From positions 1 to 64,000 of the forward strand of contig CANMKK010000020.1 in assembly GCA_947498455.1 (NCBI GenBank): a DNA stretch of 64,000 nucleotides, read 5' to 3'. Source of the DNA: an uncultured Aquimarina sp. GTDB lineage: Bacteria > Bacteroidota > Bacteroidia > Flavobacteriales > Flavobacteriaceae. Positions 54,725-63,790 of this stretch are shown one piece after another (the first letter of the stretch is position 1; each line of letters starts with the position of its first letter). Under the pieces are notes generated by a model. It did no database searches. It saw nothing but the letters and a program-made list of their open reading frames with translations, and was not told the DNA's origin. The translations under genes were made by a program, and so were the position numbers.

Positions 54725-55256
54725 TTGTGTTTTCTTTAGTTATAATTCTTTGTATTTGTTTTTATTTTACAGGGCAAATGTAGACCCTGCTCTTGGTTTT
54801 TTTTAAAGCTTGTATTTTATTAGAATGTTTTATTAATGTTACGTTTACGTTAATTAAGGCATGTTTTAACACAAATTGAACTTTGAGTAATAAATGCTTT
54901 TTATATGTTTACTTCAGCGATATATATGGAGATCAATTTTATTAGTGAGAAATTGTTAAAATTTTACCCTGACTCCATGTGAATAATTCATTTTTGGAGG
55001 TTGCTGTAATGTAAACTTAATGTTAAGTTGTGGTTTTGCCATAACGACAGGTTTTGGGTTTAACGGGTTGTAAATCAGATTTTTTGGCGTTAACTATTTC
55101 TTAACTTAACAGTTAATTTTCACAAAACAGGATGAATTAAGAGTGTTTAGTAATAATATTTCTCCCTTTTGATAGAATGGCTTAATAATGATTTTAAAAA
55201 AGTACTTATTCCATTATAATTGACGAATCTCTAGTATATTTCCAAAAACAGTATAA
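54725..55256. other. Upstream region of copy B
   Basis: Conserved noncoding DNA shared with copy A up to about 55100, including the -7 element TACATTTG (54775-54782, minus strand). The last 150 bases before the nitrilase gene show no clear promoter. Confidence 0.6.
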
Positions 55257-56213
55257 ATGAAAAATGAATTACTTACGGTTGCATTGGCACAGATATCACC
55301 TGTATGGTTAAATAAGGATGCTACAATTAAGAAAATTGAAAGTTATATTTTAGAGGCGTCTTCAAAAAAAGCGGAGTTGATTGTTTTTGGAGAAACGCTA
55401 CTTCCCGGATATCCTTTTTGGATATCGCTCACAGATGGGGTACAGTTCAATAGTACGGTTCAAAAAGAATTGCACGCACATTATGCTCAAAATGCAATAA
55501 TTATAGAAAATGGAGATTTAGAATCCATTTGTGATTTGGCAAAAGAAAATGAAATTGCGGTTTATTTAGGTATTATCGAAAGACCTATCGATAGAGGAGG
55601 GCATAGTTTGTATGCCTCCTTAGTCTATATTAATCAACAAGGTCAGATCAAATCTGTTCATAGAAAACTACAACCGACGTATGAAGAACGGTTAACTTGG
55701 GCTCCCGGAGATGGAAATGGACTTCGTGTACATGCATTAAAAGCTTTTACAGTAGGTGGGCTGAACTGTTGGGAGAATTGGATGCCTTTGCCAAGAGTTT
55801 CATTATATGGACAGGGAGAAAACCTTCATGTGGCTGTGTGGCCGGGAAGCGATTATAACACCAGAGATATTACCCGTTTTATAGCGAGAGAATCCAGATC
55901 TTATGTCATTTCAGTTTCTAGTTTAATGCGAAAAGAAGATTTTCCTTCTACTACGCCACATTTGGATAAGATATTAAAAAAAGCTCCAGATATATTAGGG
56001 AATGGAGGTTCTTGTATAGCCGGACCAGACGGTGAGTGGATTATTGAACCAGTTCTAAATACTGAAGGTTTGTTAATACATACATTAAATTATAATCGTG
56101 TATTAGAAGAACGACAAAATTTTGATGCTGTAGGGCATTATTCTAGACCAGATGTAACACAGTTAAGTGTTAATAGAGAGCGACAAAGCACTGTTTGGTT
56201 TGATAAAGAATAG
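55257..56213 (+). CDS. Nitrilase-family carbon-nitrogen hydrolase
   Basis: A 318-residue protein with the complete Glu-Lys-Cys triad: E46 in VFGETLLPGYPFW, K137 in VHRKLQPTYEERLTW and C171 in GGLNCWENWMPLPR. The CWENWMP form and the GYPFW loop match the true nitrilase branch rather than amidases. It hydrolyses organic nitriles to carboxylic acids; the substrate is unknown. Lies 49 bases before the pseudouridine synthase gene. Confidence 0.9.
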   Translation: MKNELLTVALAQISPVWLNKDATIKKIESYILEASSKKAELIVFGETLLPGYPFWISLTDGVQFNSTVQKELHAHYAQNAIIIENGDLESICDLAKENEIAVYLGIIERPIDRGGHSLYASLVYINQQGQIKSVHRKLQPTYEERLTWAPGDGNGLRVHALKAFTVGGLNCWENWMPLPRVSLYGQGENLHVAVWPGSDYNTRDITRFIARESRSYVISVSSLMRKEDFPSTTPHLDKILKKAPDILGNGGSCIAGPDGEWIIEPVLNTEGLLIHTLNYNRVLEERQNFDAVGHYSRPDVTQLSVNRERQSTVWFDKE

Positions 56214-56238
56214 TTGTTATTTCTAAAAATGAAACGAC

Positions 56239-56246
56239 TATCTTTG
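56239..56246 (+). promoter_or_regulatory. Predicted -7 element of the pseudouridine synthase gene
   Basis: TATCTTTG fits TAnnTTTG, 17 bases before the start codon. Confidence 0.5.
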
Positions 56247-56262
56247 CAAAAAATGTAAGAGT

Positions 56263-57102
56263 ATGAGTCGTGGAGATAATTCCGAAAAAGGTAGAGGCAA
56301 AGGGAGACAAGGGGGAAACCCTAGAGGGAAGTCATATGCCAGAGGTAACGCACCTATAAAAAAGAATGCTAACTCACCAAAGAAAATTTCGGACTCTAAT
56401 GAAATTAGGTTAAACAAGTTCGTAGCAAACTCCGGTGTATGTTCGAGAAGAGAAGCTGATTTATATATTCAGACTGGTAGCGTATGGGTTAATGGAAAAC
56501 CTGTAACAGAAATGGGGTATAAGGTAAAGCTAACTGATGAGGTAAAGTTTGATGGCCGATTAATTACACCTCATAAAAAAGAATATGTACTGCTTAATAA
56601 ACCAAAAGGGTTTGTGACGAGTACAAATCCAGAAAAAACAAGAACTGTAATGGATTTGGTTGCAAATGCTTCTAAGAATCGACTAAAACCAGTAGGAAGA
56701 TTAGAACGAAATACTACAGGATTACTTTTATTTACCAATGACGTAGATTTAGAGAAAAAACTTACGCATCATAAAAATGGGGTTCGTAAAATTTTTCATG
56801 TAGAGTTGAATCGAAACCTAAAGTTTGAAGATCTGGAGAAAATACAGAAAGGGATAAAACTAGAAGAAGGTTTTATACAGGTCGATGAAATATCCTATAT
56901 AGAGGGAGCATCTAAGAATGAAATAGGAATTCAATTAATGTCTTCTAAAAATGGAATTGTTACCAAACTTTTTGAGCACCTTGATTATAGTGTGCTTAAA
57001 TTAGACAGAGTAATTTTTGCAGGTTTAACCAAAAAAGATTTGCCGAGAGGTCATTGGCGTATACTAACAGAACAAGAAGTGATCAACCTTAGGATGATGT
57101 AG
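56263..57102 (+). CDS. RluB-type 23S rRNA pseudouridine synthase
   Basis: A 279-residue protein. A Gly/Lys/Arg-rich N-terminal tail precedes an S4 RNA-binding domain (RLNKFVANSGVCSRREADLYI) and the RsuA/RluB catalytic core, with the Asp-region replaced in sequence as GRLERNTTGLLLFTNDVDL; the usual GRLDxxTxGL has Asp where this protein has Glu (R-L-E-R). If that alignment is right the catalytic residue is changed, though closely related flavobacterial sequences should be compared. In related genomes this gene follows the mevalonate/UbiA genes directly (from memory), which would place the island between them. Confidence 0.85.
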   Translation: MSRGDNSEKGRGKGRQGGNPRGKSYARGNAPIKKNANSPKKISDSNEIRLNKFVANSGVCSRREADLYIQTGSVWVNGKPVTEMGYKVKLTDEVKFDGRLITPHKKEYVLLNKPKGFVTSTNPEKTRTVMDLVANASKNRLKPVGRLERNTTGLLLFTNDVDLEKKLTHHKNGVRKIFHVELNRNLKFEDLEKIQKGIKLEEGFIQVDEISYIEGASKNEIGIQLMSSKNGIVTKLFEHLDYSVLKLDRVIFAGLTKKDLPRGHWRILTEQEVINLRMM

Positions 57103-57123
57103 TATTTCTACTGTGAAAAATAG

Positions 57124-57165
57124 AAACGGGTTTAGATAATTTAATGTTATCTAAACCCGTTTTTT
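57124..57165 (+). terminator. Terminator after the pseudouridine synthase gene
   Basis: AAACGGGTTTAGATAA pairs with TTATCTAAACCCGTTT around TTTAATG and runs into six T. It also lies 30 bases past the end of the opposite-strand hydrolase gene and may serve both. Confidence 0.8.
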
Positions 57166-57194
57166 GTAATACTTTCTTCAAAAATCAGAGGCGA

Positions 57195-58022
57195 TCAATA
57201 TTTACTTAGTAGGATCTTTAGTTCATCATAATATTGTTTGGTAAGGTAGATACCATTATGTCCAGCTCCTTTAATCATAGAATATTCTATTTTATTAGGA
57301 AATAAGGCTTCTAATCGTTTTGAGTTTTCTTTAGGTTTGATAAGAAAATCTTTAGAGCCATGAAAAATCTGTATTGGACATCGAACCTCGTTTAAAAATT
57401 TATAAGTTGGAATCTTATAATTAATGAAAAATTGAGGAACCGGAGCAATATTTGCTATAAACTCATCCCAAGCGTAATAAGGAGCTTCTAGAATTAACAA
57501 TTTTGGATTGTTTTTTGCAGCAGTATATGAAGCAAATCCCGTTCCTAAGGAAAAGCCTAAAACAATAATATCTTTTTCCTCATAGCGTGTTTTTACATAA
57601 TCATATATCTTTTGAGCATCATTGTACAATTCGGATTCTTTCTTATAAAAGCTATCACTCTTACCATAACCTCTATAATCTACAAATAATATATCATAGC
57701 CATTTTTGGTGTATAAAGGAGCTCTTTCTCCCCATTCATGAATCGCTCCTGCATTTCCGTGAAAATATAATATCACGCCTTTGCTAATAGAATCGGTTTT
57801 AAATAATAAAGCATTCAATGCTACATCTTTTGCTACAGGAATTGTTACCTCCTTAAAAGGATAGTCAAATGTATAGGTGTAATCTTTATCTAAAATTTTG
57901 GGATTGAAAAAGAAGCGTTCCTGTCTAAAATATAAAAAGATATAAGCAGCTATAATCAAAATGCATATCGTGGCTATAACTCTTAAGAATCGCCTTCCAA
58001 TTTTTCTGAAATTAATTTTCAA
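57195..58022 (-). CDS. Membrane-anchored alpha/beta hydrolase
   Basis: A 275-residue protein. One membrane segment (about 13-30) is followed by an alpha/beta hydrolase domain: FHGNAGAI (oxyanion loop, about 88), FVDYRGYGKSDS, the nucleophile Ser 158 in LGFSLGTG, and the late His in KGAGHNGIYL. It resembles Bem46-like esterases. Last gene of the glycosylation operon, overlapping the preceding stop by four bases. Confidence 0.85.
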   Translation of the reverse strand: MKINFRKIGRRFLRVIATICILIIAAYIFLYFRQERFFFNPKILDKDYTYTFDYPFKEVTIPVAKDVALNALLFKTDSISKGVILYFHGNAGAIHEWGERAPLYTKNGYDILFVDYRGYGKSDSFYKKESELYNDAQKIYDYVKTRYEEKDIIVLGFSLGTGFASYTAAKNNPKLLILEAPYYAWDEFIANIAPVPQFFINYKIPTYKFLNEVRCPIQIFHGSKDFLIKPKENSKRLEALFPNKIEYSMIKGAGHNGIYLTKQYYDELKILLSKY

Positions 58023-59410
58023 TAGATGGATTTTAATGTGGTTTTGTTAGTGTTTCTAATTACTTCAAAAATAAAAATACTAAATACAATGCTATATTCT
58101 AATGAGACAAACCACAGATTTTCTTTAAAGCTTGGATACATATAGGCAGTGTAGCTTACTACGATAGCAAAAGACCACCATATAGGAAATCTGTAATTTG
58201 TAAAAATACAAAGCGCCAGTGGAACGGCTATATACCAGGGATGTATCGTAGTGGATAAGAAATAATAAGAAGAGATTGCTATAACCATTACCGTAATTAG
58301 CTGAATAGTGTCTTTGTTTTTTCTAAAAAAAGTTAACAATAGTAGGATTGAAATAATGATCAAAGGAAGAATTTTTCCAACGGTACCAATAATATTCCAA
58401 CCAACAGTCTGATATCCTATCCAACGGATAATGTAGTAAATACTAGCATTAAATTCGAAATTCTGAAACCAGAGCCCAATCGTTTTGCTAAAATTGCTAA
58501 GAAATTCATTTGACAAAAAGGGTGAAAAGAGCAATGCTATTGTGGTAAGCACGATAAAGTAAAATCCTATTAATTTTAAGAATAGTTGTTTTAGATTATA
58601 TTCTTTATCGTCTTGCTGTTCTTTATTGAGAATAAATTTCTGGAAAAAGAGTGGTAAAAATAACAAAGGAATAAGTTTTACAGAAATAGAAAGGGCTAAT
58701 GTAATTGCTGCCCAATACCAATACCCTTTTTGTAAAAGATATAGCGACCATATCAGAAAAAATACCATCACGGCTTCAAAATGAAGATTCCCTGTAAGCT
58801 CTATAATAATAAAAGGATTAAGTATATACCAAAAGATCCTTTTTTCGGGTATGTTTAAGGTTTTAAGGAGTTTTTTTCCAAAGAAAAAAGTTCCAATATC
58901 GGCTAGGATTATAAGTAATCGTAAAACAATCACAGAGCCAAGAATACTTTTGTTGGCAAAGATTGCAGCAATGAAATAACAAAATTGACTAATAGGAGGG
59001 TAATTTGTATAGTGACTACCATTTAGTTGTCCCATTCCCTCATATAATTCTTTGGCTTGTGAGATAGGAACATTACCATTAGTTACCCAATCTTCAGGTA
59101 AGGATAGGTAAGGGTTAAAGCCTTCTAGTAACATTCTTCCATCCCAAATAAATCGATAAAAATCTTGTGATAAATTAGGAATGGCAAATAAAAAAATGAT
59201 ACGTACTCCAATAGCCATTCCAGTTAACAATGTGCTATTTTTAGGATGAAGCTGAATTATTTTATAGGAAACAAAAAACAATGCGCTCCATAAACTAAAC
59301 ATCGTTAGAAAATCTGTACGTTCTAACCGATAACCAAAACTCCAATAGAACAGGGCACAAATAAAAAAGAGAAATATGGAAAGTTTATGGTATTTCCAGA
59401 TATTGACCAT
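58019..59410 (-). CDS. Multi-pass glycosyltransferase, GT87/DUF2029-like
   Basis: A 463-residue membrane protein with roughly eleven helices. The first external loop contains SQDFYRFIWDGRMLLEGFNPY, the conserved (D/E)FYRxxWDG...NPY pattern of polyprenyl-phosphate-sugar-dependent mannosyltransferase-like enzymes. It probably adds a sugar from a lipid carrier on the outer face of the inner membrane. Stop and start overlap by one base with the GT2 gene upstream. Confidence 0.8.
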   Translation of the reverse strand: MVNIWKYHKLSIFLFFICALFYWSFGYRLERTDFLTMFSLWSALFFVSYKIIQLHPKNSTLLTGMAIGVRIIFLFAIPNLSQDFYRFIWDGRMLLEGFNPYLSLPEDWVTNGNVPISQAKELYEGMGQLNGSHYTNYPPISQFCYFIAAIFANKSILGSVIVLRLLIILADIGTFFFGKKLLKTLNIPEKRIFWYILNPFIIIELTGNLHFEAVMVFFLIWSLYLLQKGYWYWAAITLALSISVKLIPLLFLPLFFQKFILNKEQQDDKEYNLKQLFLKLIGFYFIVLTTIALLFSPFLSNEFLSNFSKTIGLWFQNFEFNASIYYIIRWIGYQTVGWNIIGTVGKILPLIIISILLLLTFFRKNKDTIQLITVMVIAISSYYFLSTTIHPWYIAVPLALCIFTNYRFPIWWSFAIVVSYTAYMYPSFKENLWFVSLEYSIVFSIFIFEVIRNTNKTTLKSIY

Positions 59411-60882
59411 TACAACTTAGAAGTAACCGATTTAAAGAATACGAAACCAAATCCTAAGAAAAGCATGATGTGAAATAAAAACAATCCAAAGTCTTGTAGC
59501 TTAAATGCGCTATATAGGGCAAAACCAAAATAACACATAAGCAAAGCCTCTATAATGGTATTTCCGGATATATTCTTGTTTATATATTTATTTTCTTTCC
59601 AGGAATCTTTAAGAGAATTGATGTTAAACTTAGGAGTTCTAACAAATTCACTTTTCTTTCCGAAATGACCTTCTAATACCGCCATAGAGTTATGTACCGA
59701 AAACCCCATTGCAATAGAAAAGAACGTAAAAAAGAGTTTAATATATTCGATAAACTTCCAGAAACCTCCATTATGTATTTTCTTAAACGTATGCCAATAA
59801 CAAAAGAAGAATATTACGGTACTTAGTGCAAAAAATGCAATTACATTAAAATACCAACTAAACAAGGGGTTATTGTTTTTAATATACATTACAGGTACGC
59901 TTAATACTGCGACTAGTAATACTAGTAAAAACATACTACTATTTAGTAAATGAAAAAAGCTATGAAACTTAGTTTTGAATGGAACCGTTTTGTCTTTTAG
60001 CATTTTCCAGTATAATTTCTGAAAATTTTCTGCTGCGCCTTTATTCCATCTGAATTGTTGAGAACGAGCAGCACTTATCACAACTGGCAATTCTGCTGGT
60101 GTTTCAACTTCTTCGAGATATTTAAACTTCCATTTCTTAAGCTGCGCACGGTAACTTAAGTCAAGATCTTCTGTTAAGGTGTCACCTTGCCAATTTCCTG
60201 CGTCTTCAATACATTTCTTTCTCCAAACTCCTGCAGTCCCATTGAAATTGATAAAATGATTTTTGAAATTACGACCTACTTGCTCCATCGTAAAGTGAAA
60301 ATCTAATGCAAAAGCCTGAATTTTGGTGAGTATGGAATAATCTCTATTGATATGTCCCCATCGTGTTTGTACCACGCCTATATTTTCATTTTTAAAATAT
60401 GGTATCGTTTGTAATAACCATTTCTTGCCTGGAAGAAAATCTGCATCAAAAATAGCTATGAACTCTCCTTTGGCAATTTTTAGCCCTTCCTTAAGCGCTC
60501 CAGCCTTGAAACCACTTCGGTCATCACGACGAATATGTTGGATATCCAATCCTGTTTCTTGCAATTTTTTTATATGACTTGCTGTAGTCTCAATGGATTC
60601 ATCTGTAGAATCATCCAATACCTGGATTTCTAGTTTATCTTTTGGGTACTCTAAATGGGCAATATTATCGAGTAACCGCTCCATAACATATAACTCATTA
60701 AATACAGGTAGTTGCACGGTAACATATGGGATTTCCTGATCTTTGGTAAGATCAAACATAGGAGCATTGTCATTCTGTTTTCTAGACTTAAGATAGTTAA
60801 AAAGCAGATTGAGCTGAGCTAAACTGTATAAAAAAATGACTAATAAAGCCAATGTGTAAACAACGATGATAGCAATATCCAT
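59410..60882 (-). CDS. Processive family 2 glycosyltransferase
   Basis: A 490-residue membrane GT2. Motifs: DDSTD (about 90-94), DAD at 146-148, TED at 237-239 and QQFRW at 275-279, the full D, DxD, D, QxxRW set of cellulose-synthase-like enzymes. N-terminal (about 1-25) and C-terminal (about 310-490) membrane segments flank the catalytic domain. It could build a beta-linked glycan or glycosylate a lipid. One-base overlap with the gene before it. Confidence 0.9.
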   Translation of the reverse strand: MDIAIIVVYTLALLVIFLYSLAQLNLLFNYLKSRKQNDNAPMFDLTKDQEIPYVTVQLPVFNELYVMERLLDNIAHLEYPKDKLEIQVLDDSTDESIETTASHIKKLQETGLDIQHIRRDDRSGFKAGALKEGLKIAKGEFIAIFDADFLPGKKWLLQTIPYFKNENIGVVQTRWGHINRDYSILTKIQAFALDFHFTMEQVGRNFKNHFINFNGTAGVWRKKCIEDAGNWQGDTLTEDLDLSYRAQLKKWKFKYLEEVETPAELPVVISAARSQQFRWNKGAAENFQKLYWKMLKDKTVPFKTKFHSFFHLLNSSMFLLVLLVAVLSVPVMYIKNNNPLFSWYFNVIAFFALSTVIFFFCYWHTFKKIHNGGFWKFIEYIKLFFTFFSIAMGFSVHNSMAVLEGHFGKKSEFVRTPKFNINSLKDSWKENKYINKNISGNTIIEALLMCYFGFALYSAFKLQDFGLFLFHIMLFLGFGFVFFKSVTSKL

Positions 60883-61574
60883 TACGCAAAGCTATATTTA
60901 AAAATCCAACTTAAAATCTTAACGCCTGCAAAGATAGCACCTTTTATGGTTCCTGAAACTTTTGAGACACCTATTCTCTTTTTATAGTGAACAGGTACTT
61001 CTGTATAAGAATACTTTTTTTTGATTGCTTTTAACTGCATTTCCACAGTCCATCCATACGTTTTATCCTGCATATTTAAGTTTATAAGTTTATCATACTT
61101 TATTGCTCTAAATGGTCCAAGATCTGTGAATTTTGCTCCGAAGAAAAGTTTCATAAGGCTTGTGGCTAGCCAATTTCCAAAAATTTGAGGAATCGTCATA
61201 GAGCCAGGTTCTCTTAGTTTTTTATCTCTGGCACCAATAACCAGATCAACATCCTGATAGATGATTGGTGCAATTATATCCGTTAACTCTGCGGGATAAT
61301 CACTATAGTCTCCATCCAGAAACACAATAATATTTGGTTTGTTTTCTAATTTTGAAATATATTCTAATCCTTTAAGGCAAGCATATCCATACCCCATTTT
61401 TTCCTCTTTTAAAACGGTAGCACCATTTTCTAGAGCAACAGATTCTGTCTGATCAGTAGAATTATTACTAACTACGATTATTTCTGAAACGATTTCCGGA
61501 ATTTCTCTTATTACATGTGCAATAGAACCTTCTTCGTTAAAAGCAGGGATAATGACTTTTATTATGGGATTCAT
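60882..61574 (-). CDS. DPM1-like family 2 glycosyltransferase
   Basis: A 230-residue soluble GT2: VIIPAFNEEGSIAHVI opens the domain, VFLDGDYSDYP is the DxD-like site, and the C-terminal KRIGVSKVSGTIKG is the phosphate-binding region. Homologs load a sugar onto polyprenyl phosphate, which fits with the GT87-like gene two steps downstream. No C-terminal membrane pair is present beyond a short hydrophobic end. Confidence 0.88.
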   Translation of the reverse strand: MNPIIKVIIPAFNEEGSIAHVIREIPEIVSEIIVVSNNSTDQTESVALENGATVLKEEKMGYGYACLKGLEYISKLENKPNIIVFLDGDYSDYPAELTDIIAPIIYQDVDLVIGARDKKLREPGSMTIPQIFGNWLATSLMKLFFGAKFTDLGPFRAIKYDKLINLNMQDKTYGWTVEMQLKAIKKKYSYTEVPVHYKKRIGVSKVSGTIKGAIFAGVKILSWIFKYSFA

Positions 61575-62069
61575 TTATAGAGAGGCATTGGGATTGTCTT
61601 TTTTAAAACTAAAAATATCTGTCCACTCTCCTAGCTTCAGATCATTACTATATTTTTCCGCTTTAAAAAGCTTGTCATTTTTGTATAAAAGACAATACCC
61701 GTTTTTTTTATTGTTTTTATATTGATATTTTCTTGTAATTCTACTTTCCTTATCACTGGCAATATCGTAAATAATCCACCATTTCTCAGCTTTATTACTT
61801 ATAAAATGTCCTTCTTTATATAACTGATTATGCTGGGAATAAAAATACCAGTATCCGTGTTTTTCATTTTTTGAAAACTTTCCTTTTTGATAAACCTTTC
61901 CGTTAGGGTAATAAAAATACCAATACCCTTCTTTGGTATTACCCGATTTCCATCCTTCAGACTTAAGTACTCCATTGTCATAATATTCATACTGATACGC
62001 TTTTGGAGTAGATAGTTGACTTCCTGAAAAAGAAAACAACAACAAAAACAAGCAAAACTGATGTATCAT
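61575..62069 (-). CDS. Exported YwqK/MORN-repeat protein
   Basis: A 164-residue protein with a signal peptide (MIHQFCLFLLLFSFSGSQ) and three to four short repeats of the form GYWYFYxxNGKVYxKGKF, typical of YwqK/MORN_2 proteins. Its stop directly abuts the GT2 start, so it opens the operon. Function in this context is unknown. Confidence 0.8.
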   Translation of the reverse strand: MIHQFCLFLLLFSFSGSQLSTPKAYQYEYYDNGVLKSEGWKSGNTKEGYWYFYYPNGKVYQKGKFSKNEKHGYWYFYSQHNQLYKEGHFISNKAEKWWIIYDIASDKESRITRKYQYKNNKKNGYCLLYKNDKLFKAEKYSNDLKLGEWTDIFSFKKDNPNASL

Positions 62070-62198
62070 TATATTTAGATTGGTTTGTGTATTGCCTATT
62101 AGACGTGGTTGTTATATAAAGCTAACAATTTTTACATATAAAAATGATTAAAGAGTTTTTTTATGGTTAATATTCGATATAAGCATTTAAAAATCGGA

Positions 62199-63755
62199 TT
62201 ATTCAACTAGTTTGAAGGATGCTGATTTTTTCCCTTTTAAAGAACCGGCAAAGTTTGGAAATTCCTTTCGGATAGGTTCATATTCTTCATTAACGGCTTG
62301 TTCGTCCCATATTCCTAACATATATTTTAGGTTTTCTGTATCTTCAGGGTATTGTCCTTTATCATTCGTCTTTTTAATCCAATTATCTAAAGTAGTCCTA
62401 TGTTCGGATAATTTTGCCTTATATGTAGGGTTAGTTGCCAAATTATGAATCTCATGAGGATCATTAGTCAAGTCATAAAACTCCTCTGAAGGTCTATTAT
62501 CTTTAAAAATTCTACTTTGCAATTCATTTAATTCTCCATTAGCATACATTTTTCTAAGAAGTTGAGTAGATTTCCACTCATCCCTATAATTAGGTTGCAT
62601 ATAAGAACGATTAGGGAAGAAATTTCGGATATATTTAAATTGTTCTGTACGTACAGATCTGATTCTATCTATTGTAAAATCACAGCGATCTCTGAATGAA
62701 ATCACATAAGGTCTAGATGTGTGATCTGAAGCAAATATATTTTCGCCTTCCATATAATCAGGTTTTTGAATCTCTGCCAGGGCTAGTGAAGTAGCACCAA
62801 TGTCTAATCCGCTTATGAGTTTGTCATTGACTAATCCAGATTTGATAAGTTCGGTATTTCCTTTCCACATTACTATAAAGGGAACTTTGATTCCGCCTTC
62901 ATACAAGAATTGTTTATGTCTTAAAGAGCGCATCCCGTGATCCGAGAAGAAGAAAACCACTGTGTTTTCTAATAACCCATCTGTTGTAAGTTGATCTAAT
63001 ATTTTTTTCACTTCGGTATCCGTAATCTCTAATGTTTCAAGATATTCTGCCCATTCCTTCTTTATAAGAGGTGCATTAGGATAGTAAGGAGGAAGTGCTA
63101 TTTTAGAAGTATCAATAGGATTTTTTACCTTTTCTTTGAATTTTTTATTAAAAATATGTTTGCTTCCTTTTAATTGAATTTGCCCAAAGAAAGGTTGGCT
63201 TTTATCTGTTCTTGCATTCCAATCGGTTTTTTTTCCGGATTTTCCATATAATGGATGTTGATAATAAGGACCGCTATAAAGATCTTTTCTATTGTACCAA
63301 AAGTTATAGTCATCCTTACCACTATTAAACGTATAATAACCAGCCTCTTTAAATAGTTCAGGAATTGTCTTTATACTATCAGGTAATCGAATTGCAGATT
63401 CTTCTGTTCTGGAACTATGATGGTTATGGAGACCTAGTGTAGTAGCCATTACTCCCGTTATCATAGAAGAACGACTTGGAGAACATACAGGAGCCGGCAT
63501 AATTGTGTTGGTATATCGAACTCCGTTTTTTGCCATTTCATCTAAATGTGGAGTATTGGCAAGTGCATTACCATAGCTTCCCATATCGGGAGATATATCC
63601 TCTACATATATCCATAGGATATTAGGTCTTTGTGTCTGTGCTTTTTCTTCTTTTTCAGCTTTTTTTTCTGATTCTTTTTTTGAGGAACAAGAAAATGTAC
63701 CCGCTATTAGAAGAAAAACAAGTAGTTTACATAAGCTTATATTTCTGGATTTCAT
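62199..63755 (-). CDS. Lipoprotein sulfatase
   Basis: A 518-residue sulfatase. The lipobox GTFSC has Cys at 23, followed by a Lys/Glu-rich linker. The catalytic motif is CSPSRSS with Cys at 91, the type converted to formylglycine by an anaerobic-type or aerobic maturase. Metal ligands are seen in VEDISPD and FFFSDHGMRS. Family members desulfate algal polysaccharides or glycosaminoglycans. The neighbouring gene cut at the window edge is read in the same direction. Confidence 0.92.
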   Translation of the reverse strand: MKSRNISLCKLLVFLLIAGTFSCSSKKESEKKAEKEEKAQTQRPNILWIYVEDISPDMGSYGNALANTPHLDEMAKNGVRYTNTIMPAPVCSPSRSSMITGVMATTLGLHNHHSSRTEESAIRLPDSIKTIPELFKEAGYYTFNSGKDDYNFWYNRKDLYSGPYYQHPLYGKSGKKTDWNARTDKSQPFFGQIQLKGSKHIFNKKFKEKVKNPIDTSKIALPPYYPNAPLIKKEWAEYLETLEITDTEVKKILDQLTTDGLLENTVVFFFSDHGMRSLRHKQFLYEGGIKVPFIVMWKGNTELIKSGLVNDKLISGLDIGATSLALAEIQKPDYMEGENIFASDHTSRPYVISFRDRCDFTIDRIRSVRTEQFKYIRNFFPNRSYMQPNYRDEWKSTQLLRKMYANGELNELQSRIFKDNRPSEEFYDLTNDPHEIHNLATNPTYKAKLSEHRTTLDNWIKKTNDKGQYPEDTENLKYMLGIWDEQAVNEEYEPIRKEFPNFAGSLKGKKSASFKLVE

Positions 63756-63790
63756 TTGTTTTTTTGTGTGAAGGTTATAGTAAAGATGAA

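Larger units (their letters stand above)
54308..55100 (-). repeat. Diverged duplication, copy B
   Basis: See copy A (47010-47810). The match covers the gene, its terminator, its promoter and about 320 bases of noncoding DNA upstream. Confidence 0.85.
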
